Source: Pseudomonadota bacterium
GTDB taxonomy: Bacteria > Pseudomonadota > Gammaproteobacteria > Burkholderiales > JABEVD01
Assembly: GCA_021848705.1 (NCBI GenBank)
Contig: JAJZTT010000008.1
Location: 1 to 37,058 of the forward strand
Direction of reading: 5' to 3'
DNA length: 37,058 nucleotides
A program made the translations under genes and the position numbers. How positions within the stretch are numbered: position 1 is the first letter of the stretch; the number at the start of each line of letters is the position of its first letter. The notes below the pieces were generated by a model. It was given only the letters and a program-made list of their open reading frames with translations. It searched no databases and was not told the origin of the DNA. Shown one piece after another: positions 1 through 7,455 of the stretch.

Positions 1-488
1 CGATCTGGCAGGACGATCCCGGTGAGCACCAGGAATTTCCCGCCCGTCACGATTTCTCCGGCCGGCAGCTTCTGGGCGAGGCCGTGCAGGGTCTGCTTCG
101 CGCCAAGCAGCATCACTCCGCTCACGGTGAGGGAAACCGCGACCCAGTGCGGCTGGGTGAGGGATACCGGCCCCAGGATATAGGCGATCATGTTGCACAC
201 CGGAATGATCAGCCCGCCACCCGGTTCCCCGGATGAACCGGCATCCGCCCATCTCGCCCGATAATAGGCATAGAGCCAGATGCCGAGGATGAAAAGACCC
301 ACGCAGAATGCGATCAGATTCGCAGGATCGAGGAGGTAGAGGCCCAGCCCGGCCAGGGCCAGCATCGGAAAGGTCCTGACGCCCCCCGGTCGCTTTTTCG
401 GATTGCTGATGTAGAATTCCTCGAAAGCCAGTCCGAAGAAAAAGGAAAGCCCGAGCACCAGAGCCAGACCTTCAGGCGACAATGCCAT
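1..488 (-). CDS. MgtC/SapB-DUF4010 family membrane protein, N-terminal part (runs off window)
   Basis: The reading frame opens at an ATG (488-486) preceded by GGAGGGAG and stays open to the window edge, giving about 162 residues. The protein is very hydrophobic, with helices near residues 5-20, 40-75 and 95-135. It carries a GGVRTF motif followed by a helix, and later a TLHGLAQKLP segment. This pattern resembles integral membrane proteins annotated MgtC/SapB with a DUF4010 half, whose role is poorly known (some MgtC relatives act in magnesium or acid stress). It starts 10 bp after the upstream kinase gene, so it is probably the last visible member of the same operon. The family call comes from motif recognition only, and the C-terminal half is missing. 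Confidence 0.66.
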   Translation of the reverse strand, partial: MALSPEGLALVLGLSFFFGLAFEEFYISNPKKRPGGVRTFPMLALAGLGLYLLDPANLIAFCVGLFILGIWLYAYYRARWADAGSSGEPGGGLIIPVCNMIAYILGPVSLTQPHWVAVSLTVSGVMLLGAKQTLHGLAQKLPAGEIVTGGKFLVLTGIVLPD

Positions 489-497
489 TGCTCCCTC

Positions 498-1901
498 CTA
501 GCTTTTCGGAAATCTCACACCGACGCTGAGCCCCTTTCCATCCTCTCCGGAATCGAGGCTCACTTCGGCATGATGAAGGTCCGCGATCCGTTTCACGATC
601 GAAAGGCCCAAGCCGCTGCCGCTGACCCGGTTGCCGAGCGTTCTGTAGAAGCGCTCGAACACCCTCGCACGCTCCTCCGGCGCAATGCCGGGACCGTTGT
701 CCACCACATGCAGCCAGATTGCGCTTTCGTCTTCGGAGATGCGCACTCCGACGCTCCCTTCCTCCGGAGTATACCTGATTGCGTTCCTCACGAGGTTGCT
801 GACAAGGATCCCGACCATTTCCGCATCCCCTTTCACCATCGCCGCCTCCCCTTCGTCGCAACCGAGCTCAATTTTCCTGGCCAGCGCCTCATTGGCAAGA
901 TCCGCCAGAACACGAACCACCACCTGGTGCAGTTCGAATTCAGCATTGCCCACGCGCGAGAACTGCGGATCCAGTCTCGCGAGCGTGAGGAGCTGCTGCA
1001 CGAGATGGGTCGCGCGATCCACTCCGGAGATCACCTGTTCGAGCGCCTTCCGCTTCTTTTCCTGCTCGTTTGCGCGCAAAGCAACCTGAGCCTGGGTCTT
1101 CAATGCGGCAAGCGGCGTGCGAAGCTCGTGCGCGGCATCCGCAGTGAACCTGCGTTCGTTCTCGAAGGAATATTCCAGCCTGGATAGCAAGGTGTTGATC
1201 GAATCGATGAGCGGACGGATCTCGTCCGGAACGTCGGTGATCACGATGGGCTTCAGGTTTTCGACCGCCCTCAGCCTCACCTCTCCGGACACCCAGTCAA
1301 GCGGCCTCAACCCCCTTTCGATGCTGACCCAGATGAGCGGCGCAACCATCGGGATCACGAACAGGAAGGGCACGAGCAGGCTCAGCGCGATCCTTCCGGC
1401 CAGTTCGTTGCGGATCTCGTGGAGCTGCCCGACCTGTATCTGCAGGGTATGAGCCTTGTTCCAGTGTGCGAAGACTCGCCATCTTTTTCCCTCGATCAGG
1501 CTGTCGCTGAATCCTTCCGAGTGCTCCGAAAGCACGCGGCGCGGGGTAGTTGCGGAACGCAGCAGCAGGTTGCCGGACTGGTCCCTGATCTGAAAGGCGA
1601 TCTTGCGCTCGTACTCATGTGCCAGGTGATCGCTGTCGGATACGACTCCGGTGCTCTCGGAAACTTCCGTACTCGCCTGATCCAGCAGTACCCGTGCCGA
1701 CTCGGCGAGCTGCGCATCGAAGAGTTCGTCGACCTCGTGATGGGAATTCACGTAGGCGAGCAGGGAAACCACCACCACAAGGAAGGATATGGAGGAGATG
1801 AGCAGCCTGAGCAGCCTTCTTCTCAGCGAGTTTCCGGAAAAGGACAAATGAAATGCATTCGCCCGCTTCAGAAGGGCTGGAATCGGGCTTTCGCCGGGCA
1901 T
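498..1901 (-). CDS. QseC-type sensor histidine kinase
   Basis: This is an inner-membrane sensor kinase of 467 residues. Transmembrane helices lie near residues 28-50 and 170-192 and frame a periplasmic domain of about 120 residues. A HAMP-like linker follows, then the H box AAHELRTP with phospho-acceptor His258, an N box (NLVRNAIRYTP) and G boxes (DNGPGIAPEE, GSGLGLSIV). The layout and H-box wording match the QseC/PmrB family. It starts 1 bp after the stop of the response regulator gene, so the two are co-expressed partners. The signal is not known; quorum catechols or iron are ligands of distant relatives only. Its place in an operon with lipid-type enzymes suggests that it senses a product or state made by them, which is inference. 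Confidence 0.93.
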   Translation of the reverse strand: MPGESPIPALLKRANAFHLSFSGNSLRRRLLRLLISSISFLVVVVSLLAYVNSHHEVDELFDAQLAESARVLLDQASTEVSESTGVVSDSDHLAHEYERKIAFQIRDQSGNLLLRSATTPRRVLSEHSEGFSDSLIEGKRWRVFAHWNKAHTLQIQVGQLHEIRNELAGRIALSLLVPFLFVIPMVAPLIWVSIERGLRPLDWVSGEVRLRAVENLKPIVITDVPDEIRPLIDSINTLLSRLEYSFENERRFTADAAHELRTPLAALKTQAQVALRANEQEKKRKALEQVISGVDRATHLVQQLLTLARLDPQFSRVGNAEFELHQVVVRVLADLANEALARKIELGCDEGEAAMVKGDAEMVGILVSNLVRNAIRYTPEEGSVGVRISEDESAIWLHVVDNGPGIAPEERARVFERFYRTLGNRVSGSGLGLSIVKRIADLHHAEVSLDSGEDGKGLSVGVRFPKS

Positions 1902-1902
1902 A

Positions 1903-2562
1903 TCAGTCTTTCTGGATGACGTAACCGACGCCGCGGATGGTCTTGATCAGTTTCGCGCCGAGTTTTTTTCTCAGGTGATGGATGTGCACCTCCAGGGCAT
2001 TGCTTTCCACTTCCTCGTTCCAGCCGTACAGACTCTGTTCCAGCCTGTCTCTGGAAAGGACGATTCCGGTGTTTTCGAGGAGTTCGCGCAGCACGGCAAA
2101 TTCCCTTGGGGACAGATTGACGGCTTCCCCATCCAGGGTCACCTTGTGGGCAGCAGGATCGAGCACGATGTTTTCGTGAACCAGCATGGGTTCGGCTCTT
2201 CCCATCTTGCGACGCATCAGGGCACGGATTCTTGCAGCAAGTTCGTCCAGGTCGAATGGCTTGATGACATAATCATCCGCGCCGCAATCGAGCCCCTGGA
2301 TCCTGTCGGCCACGGTGTCCCGGGCTGTCAGGATGATGACCGGAATCTCGTTGCCATGGTTCCTGATCAGTTTCAGGATCTCGATCCCGGATATTCGCGG
2401 AAGCCCGAGATCGAGGATCATCAGGCTGTAATTTTCCGCATCCAGGGCCGCCATTGCTTCCCGGCCGTCCCTGACCCAGTCTACCGTGAAACGCTCCTGC
2501 ACGAGGCCTTCCCTCACGCCATCGCCAAGATCCTCGTCATCCTCGACCAGGAGAATTCTCAT
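1903..2562 (-). CDS. QseB/PmrA-type OmpR-family response regulator
   Basis: This is a DNA-binding response regulator of 219 residues. The receiver domain (about 1-115) has the acidic pair ED at 8-9, phospho-acceptor Asp51 (MILDLGLP), Thr at TAR and Lys in IKPF. The C-terminal winged helix (about 125-217) carries LEQSLYGWNEEVESNALEV and ends IKTIRGVGYVI, wording typical of the QseB/PmrA branch. The gene starts 4 bp after the TPR gene and ends 1 bp before the kinase. The QseB/PmrA branch binds direct repeats of the CTTAA type. A perfect copy of such a repeat lies at 6049-6065 in front of the first gene of this run, suggesting autoregulation of the whole operon. Confidence 0.95.
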   Translation of the reverse strand: MRILLVEDDEDLGDGVREGLVQERFTVDWVRDGREAMAALDAENYSLMILDLGLPRISGIEILKLIRNHGNEIPVIILTARDTVADRIQGLDCGADDYVIKPFDLDELAARIRALMRRKMGRAEPMLVHENIVLDPAAHKVTLDGEAVNLSPREFAVLRELLENTGIVLSRDRLEQSLYGWNEEVESNALEVHIHHLRKKLGAKLIKTIRGVGYVIQKD

Positions 2563-2565
2563 GGG

Positions 2566-3207
2566 TCATCTGCTTTCTTGCGCTCTTTTGAGATCGACCT
2601 GAATTTCCTCGCGACGCCCCCTGTCGGCGATCTCCCTTCCCGGCCTCGCAGGTGCGGAAAGCGCCTTGTTGAGGTATTCGATCGCCAGATCGTATTTGCT
2701 TTCCTGGAGCATCAGGTCCCCGTAAAAATAATTTGCGTCGATTCCTTCCGGGTTCAATTCCAGCGCACGGAGGAGATACTTTTCCGCTTTCTTCCTGTCT
2801 CCGAATCCGATCGGCCAGCCCGGAACCTTATAGTAAAGCGAGCCGAGGCTGGTGTAAATCGAGCCGTGCAGCACGGCCGGATCGATCCTCTCCGCCTCCA
2901 GAAGCAGGTTCCTGGCATTCCTCGCCAGTCCGAGCGCGGAAAACCCTCCCTTTACCTTCGCTTCTGATGCGAGGATGATCGCTTTCCAGACCATGGGTTC
3001 CGCCTTGCCGGGATAGCGCTGGGCCACATCCTGCGCCATCCCGGCCAGCGTATCGAAAGCGGCTTCCTGCTTCTCCGCCGGGGTGCGGTAATTCACTATA
3101 GCCCATTCGTGCTGAAGGCGCACGATCGCCTCATCGAGCCCCGGGTCGGCGAGCGCCTGAAGCGGGATGAGGATCGCGATCCACGCCATATTCCGCAGGG
3201 GCTTCAT
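2566..3207 (-). CDS. Exported TPR-repeat protein
   Basis: A protein of 213 residues with a signal peptide (hydrophobic 8-18, probable cut after ALA at 19-21) and helical repeats, the clearest being KKAEKYLLRALELNPEGIDA and the following YDLAIEYLNKAL unit. I chose the ATG at 3207, which gives a proper signal peptide and has AAGGTG upstream, over the longer frame that starts inside the preceding gene. The segment SLYYKVPGWPIGFGDRKKAE resembles TRAP-transporter T-component-like TPR proteins. It probably acts in the periplasm as a binding or scaffold protein. It lies 8 bp after the diiron protein and 3 bp before the regulator, so it belongs to the operon. Its partner is unknown. Confidence 0.78.
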   Translation of the reverse strand: MKPLRNMAWIAILIPLQALADPGLDEAIVRLQHEWAIVNYRTPAEKQEAAFDTLAGMAQDVAQRYPGKAEPMVWKAIILASEAKVKGGFSALGLARNARNLLLEAERIDPAVLHGSIYTSLGSLYYKVPGWPIGFGDRKKAEKYLLRALELNPEGIDANYFYGDLMLQESKYDLAIEYLNKALSAPARPGREIADRGRREEIQVDLKRAQESR

Positions 3208-3215
3208 GGGCACCT

Positions 3216-3872
3216 TCAGTGCTTCAGGTTCTGCAGATGCCGGAAGATGTCCGCATACAGCCTGTAGAAAACCCTGGCGCAATGGATGACCGCCTCCCTG
3301 TCTTGCGCATCTTCCAGACGGTTCACCAGCGTTTCATAAAATGCGGTATGCCCGACATCGAGTGCGCCGTGCGAAGTGAGGTAACTGAATGCGGCATCGG
3401 GAAGCCCCAGGCTCTGCTTGATCGCGCCCGCAGCAGCCGAAGCAATCTGCACGCTGGTTCCCTCGAGCACCAGGACCATGCCGAGGAATCCGGCCGGATT
3501 GTTTCTCGTGACCGTATCCCAGGCATAGGACACCATGAGTTCGGTTTCGATGCACGGTTTCCCGTGACGAACCGCGTCGGAGTCTCCCCCGCAGGCCCGG
3601 ATATCGTTCAGAATCCATTCGTGATGGCCGATTTCCTCGCCGATGTATTCGGCCATTCCGGTCCTGAGCCATTCCAGACGCTCCGGGATGGCTGCGCCGC
3701 AAGCCATCAACAGGGGAAGCGTATGTTTGACGTGGTGATAGGCTTCGGTGAGGAAGGAAATGTAAAGCTGCCTGGAAATTTTCCCTTCCGCTCCAGCCCG
3801 GATGACGGGAAGGGACAGGAGACGATTGCGCTCCTCTTCGGTTGCTGCGAGCAGCTCCTGGTAAAACGTCAT
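3216..3872 (-). CDS. Heme-oxygenase-like diiron (iron-containing redox) protein
   Basis: A 218-residue all-helical protein of the TenA/heme-oxygenase-like fold. Possible metal ligands are visible: E43, E80-x2-H83 (EEIGHH), E137 (VLEGTS) and H168-x3-D172-x2-H175 (HGALDVGH). The last spacing matches that of characterised heme-oxygenase-like diiron oxidases such as CADD and is close to UndA. Those enzymes use oxygen on fatty acids, amino acids or a protein side chain. The ATG overlaps the stop of the acyl ligase gene (ATGA), so translation is coupled. The arrangement suggests that the ligase and this enzyme act on the same acyl substrate. The substrate and reaction are not known. A TenA thiaminase role is unlikely because no thiamine gene is nearby. 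Confidence 0.82.
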   Translation of the reverse strand: MTFYQELLAATEEERNRLLSLPVIRAGAEGKISRQLYISFLTEAYHHVKHTLPLLMACGAAIPERLEWLRTGMAEYIGEEIGHHEWILNDIRACGGDSDAVRHGKPCIETELMVSYAWDTVTRNNPAGFLGMVLVLEGTSVQIASAAAGAIKQSLGLPDAAFSYLTSHGALDVGHTAFYETLVNRLEDAQDREAVIHCARVFYRLYADIFRHLQNLKH

Positions 3873-5344
3873 GCTTTCTCCTCGTACAGGGCTTCGATTC
3901 TTTCGCGATAGATCGGCCAGATGGCTTCCCGCTTCAACCTGCCGTTGGCGGTGAGCAGGCCATTATCCGGCAGGAAGGGCGCATCGGCAACCAGCCATTT
4001 TCCAACCCGGGCATAATCGGGCAGCGCCTCGTTCGCTTCCAGCACCGCTGCCCCGATCGCATCGGGGTCTCTCGGCACGATCACAGCGACGCTCCATGGC
4101 CGGCTTTCACCGAAAACGACCGCCTGCATGATCGCGGCATGATGGGTCAGCTCCCGCTCCACCCACTCCGGAGCGACATTTCTGCCAAAGGAGGTAATGA
4201 AAATATTTTTTTTCCTTCCGGTCAAGTGAAGATAGCCATCCCCGTCCAGGTATCCCGTATCCCCCGTGGGCCAGAATCCCTCGCGGAATTCCGCAGGATG
4301 CCCGCAATACCCCAGCATGACCGCCCCTTTCGCCAGGATTTCTCCGTCTTCCGCGAACTTCATCTGTACGTGAGGAAGCGGCTTTCCGACGCTGCCGGGA
4401 CGATTCTCCCTTTCCGTATTGAGGCTGAGCACCGAGGCGCATTCCGAGAGTCCGTACCCCTCGAAGACGGGCAATCCCGCGGCACGGGCCGAATCCAGCA
4501 GTCGTAATGAAACCGGCGCCCCGCCCACCGCGAGAAAGCGCATTTCCGGAAGGAAGACGAGCCCCTTCCCGACGAGTGCGCAAACCGCCTGGAGAAGCTG
4601 TGGGGTCAGGATGGCGCAGGTTGCGCGAAAATCGGCGAGGGCCCTGCCCATTTTCAGCGGATCCAACTTCGCCGCTCCTTCCAGCCCGACCCTGGAGAGG
4701 GAAGGGAGGTTGCAGCGCGCACCGGCCAGGAGTGGGACATAGATGCCGCCGATATTCTCGAGCAGGGTGGAAAGAGGCAGCACGCTGAGATAGCGGTCCT
4801 GCGAATCGGCACGGGATGCATCGAGGAGCGATCGTGCGACCCGCTCGATGGAATCCATCGAAAGGCAGACCCCCTTCGGGTTGCCGGTGGTGCCGGAAGT
4901 GTAGGTCACCTTGGCGGTTCCCGGAGGGAGTTCCGCAGGGCGGCTTTCGAGGCGGATCTCGGAATGTTTCCTTCCGAAGCGTTCGCCTTCCTTCCTGCCC
5001 AGGATTTCGAATCCGCCCTCTTCCAAAATGGGACAAAATTCGTCCGCCCTGTCGGTCAGGATCAGGTCCACGCCGGAATCCAGCATGACATGGATCAACT
5101 GGGCGGGACTGAAAAATCCTGGCAGCGGCACGCAAACGATCCCTGCGTCGATGGCCGCGAGATCGAACAACGCCCACAACGGGGAATTGTCCATCGCGAT
5201 GCCAACCACCCTCACTCGGTCATTGCGGAGCTTCGCGGAAAAGGACTTCAGCGCTACGAAAAATTCCGCATAACCGTATTCGTTTTCTCCGTCGGAAAAG
5301 GCGATTCCGCCATGCCTGGAAAGCGCGGATATCACCGTGCTCAC
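3869..5344 (-). CDS. AMP-binding acyl-CoA synthetase/ligase-like enzyme
   Basis: An adenylate-forming enzyme of 491 residues. Core motifs are intact: YTSGTTGNPKG (148-158), GYGLSE (296-301), GDTG (361-364), LTGRKKNIFITSFG (374-387) and the C-terminal catalytic Lys region LTANGRLKRE (K471). The sequence is nearest to fatty-acyl or aryl-CoA/ACP ligases, so it should activate a carboxylic acid through an acyl-AMP. A longer frame reaches 5458, but the GTG at 5344 overlaps the upstream stop as GTGA and has GGAG eight bases before it, so I take that start. It is the second gene of the run, between the hemolysin-family protein and the diiron protein. Substrate and acceptor (CoA, carrier protein, other) cannot be read from sequence. 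Confidence 0.88.
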   Translation of the reverse strand: MSTVISALSRHGGIAFSDGENEYGYAEFFVALKSFSAKLRNDRVRVVGIAMDNSPLWALFDLAAIDAGIVCVPLPGFFSPAQLIHVMLDSGVDLILTDRADEFCPILEEGGFEILGRKEGERFGRKHSEIRLESRPAELPPGTAKVTYTSGTTGNPKGVCLSMDSIERVARSLLDASRADSQDRYLSVLPLSTLLENIGGIYVPLLAGARCNLPSLSRVGLEGAAKLDPLKMGRALADFRATCAILTPQLLQAVCALVGKGLVFLPEMRFLAVGGAPVSLRLLDSARAAGLPVFEGYGLSECASVLSLNTERENRPGSVGKPLPHVQMKFAEDGEILAKGAVMLGYCGHPAEFREGFWPTGDTGYLDGDGYLHLTGRKKNIFITSFGRNVAPEWVERELTHHAAIMQAVVFGESRPWSVAVIVPRDPDAIGAAVLEANEALPDYARVGKWLVADAPFLPDNGLLTANGRLKREAIWPIYRERIEALYEEKA

Positions 5345-5997
5345 GGAAGAGGCTCCAGCAGCCTGAGATTGTCGAGCAGAAGCGGATAATTGTTCGGCAC
5401 GTTGCCCGCCATCACCATCGGATTCTTGCCGTAATAGCTGCCCCATCCTGACTGGCACTCTTGCGGAAGCCTGCCCTGGTCAGCAGGGCAGATCTCGGCA
5501 AGTTCGATTCCCAGCTTGGAGAAGGCATTGCGCAAGCCCGGGATGGCTGTGAATACCACCCAGCCCACACCGATTTCATTGAGATGGGCGGTCAGCACCG
5601 CAATCAGGTGCCGACCCATGCCGGGGCGGAAGGCGGCGAGATTTCCCACTTCGACGATGTCCTCGCGCCCCACCTTCCTGCCGGTTTTCGCAGTGAGAAA
5701 CTGATCCACTGGCTGGTCGAGATAGGCTTCCAGGAAGAGCTTCCCTGCGCCTGCACTGCGCAGTCCGCAGACTGCAAGAAGCTCTCCTTTGGCATCCCTG
5801 AGGCTCATCAGCTGCGGCATGAAGTGATGCACTTCTGCCCCGTACGCAAGCCTGAAGGAAGTCTGTACGAACTGTTCGAGTTCCATCCTGTCTTCGGCAT
5901 CCGGTCCGGAGAATTGGATGTGGAATCGCTTGCGATAAATCGCGGAACGTTCTCTCACGGGTTGCATTTCGTCGCACCGCAATAAGGCTGATTGCAT
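5341..5997 (-). CDS. Thermostable-hemolysin (T_hemolysin) family protein
   Basis: A cytoplasmic-looking protein of 218 residues without a signal peptide. Marks of the family are VEVGNLAAF, a GWVVFTAIPGLRNAFSKLGI block and a WGSYYGKNPMVMAG block. Despite the family name, the central pattern (V-E-V-x-N-L, then a long amphipathic helix, then R-x-x-F-x-K-L-G) recalls GNAT/LuxI-like acyltransferases, so transfer of an acyl group is as plausible as membrane damage; this is inference. It is the first gene of the operon, with GGGAG before the ATG and a regulatory region at 5998-6157. Its stop is shared with the GTG of the ligase, linking the two products. Confidence 0.8.
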   Translation of the reverse strand: MQSALLRCDEMQPVRERSAIYRKRFHIQFSGPDAEDRMELEQFVQTSFRLAYGAEVHHFMPQLMSLRDAKGELLAVCGLRSAGAGKLFLEAYLDQPVDQFLTAKTGRKVGREDIVEVGNLAAFRPGMGRHLIAVLTAHLNEIGVGWVVFTAIPGLRNAFSKLGIELAEICPADQGRLPQECQSGWGSYYGKNPMVMAGNVPNNYPLLLDNLRLLEPLP

Positions 5998-6035
5998 CGC
6001 ATATTCTCCCTCTGGAACAGGTTTTTTTGCGTAGC

Positions 6036-6065
6036 TTATTGGACTTCTCTTAAGGCATGCTTAAT
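6036..6065 (-). promoter_or_regulatory. QseB/PmrA-type direct repeat and candidate promoter of the operon
   Basis: Read on the plus strand, 6049-6065 is CTTAAG-GCATG-CTTAAT, a perfect match to the PmrA box (YTTAAK-N5-YTTAAK) and to the CTTAA-N6-CTTAA form reported for QseB. It ends 7 bp upstream of a weak minus-strand -10 (CAATAA, 6041-6036), where a poor -35 would sit, as at activator-dependent promoters. Further half-sites, CTTATG (6073) and CTTAAG (6083), lie upstream at imperfect spacing. The first gene starts 38 bp downstream of the -10. The orientation is reversed relative to transcription. The match is seen directly; binding by the RR at 1903-2562 is inferred. Confidence 0.7.
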
Positions 6066-6157
6066 TGACATCCTTATGATTTCTTAAGGAAATTTGTAAC
6101 GGAATGTTTCCCGGGAATTCGGCCTTGTAACCGACGGGAAAATGAGGAACGACAGGA

Positions 6158-6185
6158 GAAAAGCCGGCCCCGGCAGGGGGCCGGC
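6158..6185 (-). terminator. Rho-independent terminator of the desaturase gene
   Basis: A perfect 9 bp stem (GCCGGCCCC, 6163-6171, with GGGGCCGGC, 6177-6185) with a 5-base loop begins 7 bp after the stop codon of the desaturase. On the minus strand it is followed by TTTTCTCC. It separates the desaturase from the operon that starts at 5997. Confidence 0.88.
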
Positions 6186-6192
6186 AGGAAGT

Positions 6193-7269
6193 TCAGGCAG
6201 CCTTTTGCAACATTGGCTTAAGGTGCAGCACCGCGGCTTCCCTGAAGGTATACCACATCTTGTTTTCGTAATCGTAAAGCTGGCAGCGCTTGAAGATCGA
6301 GAACACCGTCGAGAAACGGAAACGATATTCGTGGATGTACTGGCCGTATTCGCGCTTCAGATCGAGATACGCCTTCTTCAGATGGTAGAAGGGAATCCGG
6401 TTGTCCACATGATGGGGGATGTGGATCATGATGTTGTGGATCAGGATCTCGCTCAGCGCAGAGCAGCGCACGATGGTACTGCAGTAGACCTGTCCGATCG
6501 CATTGCTCCATTCGTTGCGCTGGTCGAAGAACGGGATGTCGGGGTGCGTGTGGTGCAGGAACACGAACAGCGCGATGAAATAGTTGAACACCAGGAAAGG
6601 CAGAAGAACCGCCGCGAGCACCCCGACGAAACCGCCCGCGAAATGGAATGCCAGAGCGGAATATCCGAGGAAGAATGCCAGGGTGAGCACCTTCCCGATC
6701 GTGAACATGTGGCGCTCACGCAGGTTGGGATCGGGCTTGAAGCGCACCATTCCCGCCCACCATACCCTCAGCAGGTAATGGAGTGCGCAGGTGTAAGGGC
6801 TTCTTTCCAGACGATAGACGAGGCGCTGCAGCGGGGTCTTCGCCGCATATTCGGCAGGGGTGAGGGGACGCCAGATCCAGTCGATCGGGGAAAAGGAAGT
6901 AAAACCGTGGTGCACCTTGTTGTGGCCATAGGACCAAAGGCGGTACATGTTGAGGGAAGGAAGCATGAACACGGTTCCCAGGATTTCAGCCACCCGCTTG
7001 CTCTGGAAGAGCGCGCCATGCGCCGCATCGTGCGCCCAGACGAACATGAAAGCCACCGCACAACCCGCCAGAAGGCCGAAGACCAGCTTCAGCAGCGGGT
7101 TCTGAAAGAGGAAAACGCCACTCACCGCGCCGAGATAAAGCGCAAGGTCGAAAAGGTACCAGGAAATCGCCCGCGCGCCAGACCTTGTATAGCATTCCGG
7201 CGAAATCGCCTGACGAACGGTCTGCAGCTTGACGTGGTGCAATTCCTTGTAGGATGGAGTCTTGTCCAT
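6193..7269 (-). CDS. Membrane fatty acid desaturase
   Basis: A membrane-bound diiron desaturase of 358 residues that would insert a double bond into acyl chains using oxygen. The three histidine boxes are intact: HDAAH (80-84), HNKVHH (116-121) and HIPHH (283-287), plus an extra HHTH at 239-242. Hydrophobic segments lie near 33-80 and 190-240. A longer frame begins at 7344, but the ATG at 7269 has AGGGA eight bases upstream and gives a normal N-terminus (MDKTPSYKE). It stands alone, with a terminator behind it and a perfect FNR box 81 bp upstream that is shared with the divergent DUF3034 gene, so oxygen control is possible. The position of the double bond is not predictable. Confidence 0.9.
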   Translation of the reverse strand: MDKTPSYKELHHVKLQTVRQAISPECYTRSGARAISWYLFDLALYLGAVSGVFLFQNPLLKLVFGLLAGCAVAFMFVWAHDAAHGALFQSKRVAEILGTVFMLPSLNMYRLWSYGHNKVHHGFTSFSPIDWIWRPLTPAEYAAKTPLQRLVYRLERSPYTCALHYLLRVWWAGMVRFKPDPNLRERHMFTIGKVLTLAFFLGYSALAFHFAGGFVGVLAAVLLPFLVFNYFIALFVFLHHTHPDIPFFDQRNEWSNAIGQVYCSTIVRCSALSEILIHNIMIHIPHHVDNRIPFYHLKKAYLDLKREYGQYIHEYRFRFSTVFSIFKRCQLYDYENKMWYTFREAAVLHLKPMLQKAA

Positions 7270-7349
7270 GTATTTCCCTATAAAACATAAAGAAGATCGG
7301 CCCGAGGCGCAATCATATCCCAATATTATCACGATTTCGAGCACTTCCC

Positions 7350-7390
7350 TTGATCTGGATCAAACCGTGAAATTGCAACATTTGTGTAAT
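7350..7390 (+). promoter_or_regulatory. FNR-dependent promoter of the DUF3034 gene
   Basis: TTGAT-CTGG-ATCAA (7350-7363) is a perfect FNR/ANR box. It is followed after 21 bp by TGTAAT (7385-7390), a 5/6 match to a -10 hexamer. This is nearly the geometry of class II FNR promoters (box centred near -41). The box is symmetric and, read toward the desaturase, GATAAT begins 19 bp away, so it could serve both genes. An Fnr-type regulator is encoded at 14723-15448. Confidence 0.85.
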
Positions 7391-7455
7391 ATCGATCTTG
7401 CCGCAACGCAAAGCGACAAATCAAATCAATCACCAATAATGGGAGTAGATACATC

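Noticed and set aside
3216..3872. TenA thiaminase II or heme oxygenase identity for the diiron protein
   Set aside because: There are no thiamine or heme-uptake genes nearby, and the ligand set fits the diiron oxidase branch better.
5345..5458. 38-codon N-terminal extension of the AMP-binding ligase
   Set aside because: It lies wholly within the preceding gene, is of low complexity, and the GTG at 5344 has GTGA overlap and a ribosome binding site.
5341..5997. Reading the thermostable-hemolysin gene as a toxin
   Set aside because: No signal peptide or pore-like segment is visible, and the operon is enzymatic. The family name alone is not evidence of hemolysis.
6073..6088. Second full QseB/PmrA box (CTTATG and CTTAAG)
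   Set aside because: The half-sites are 10 bp apart instead of 11 and one is imperfect, so I mention it only as possible extra half-sites.
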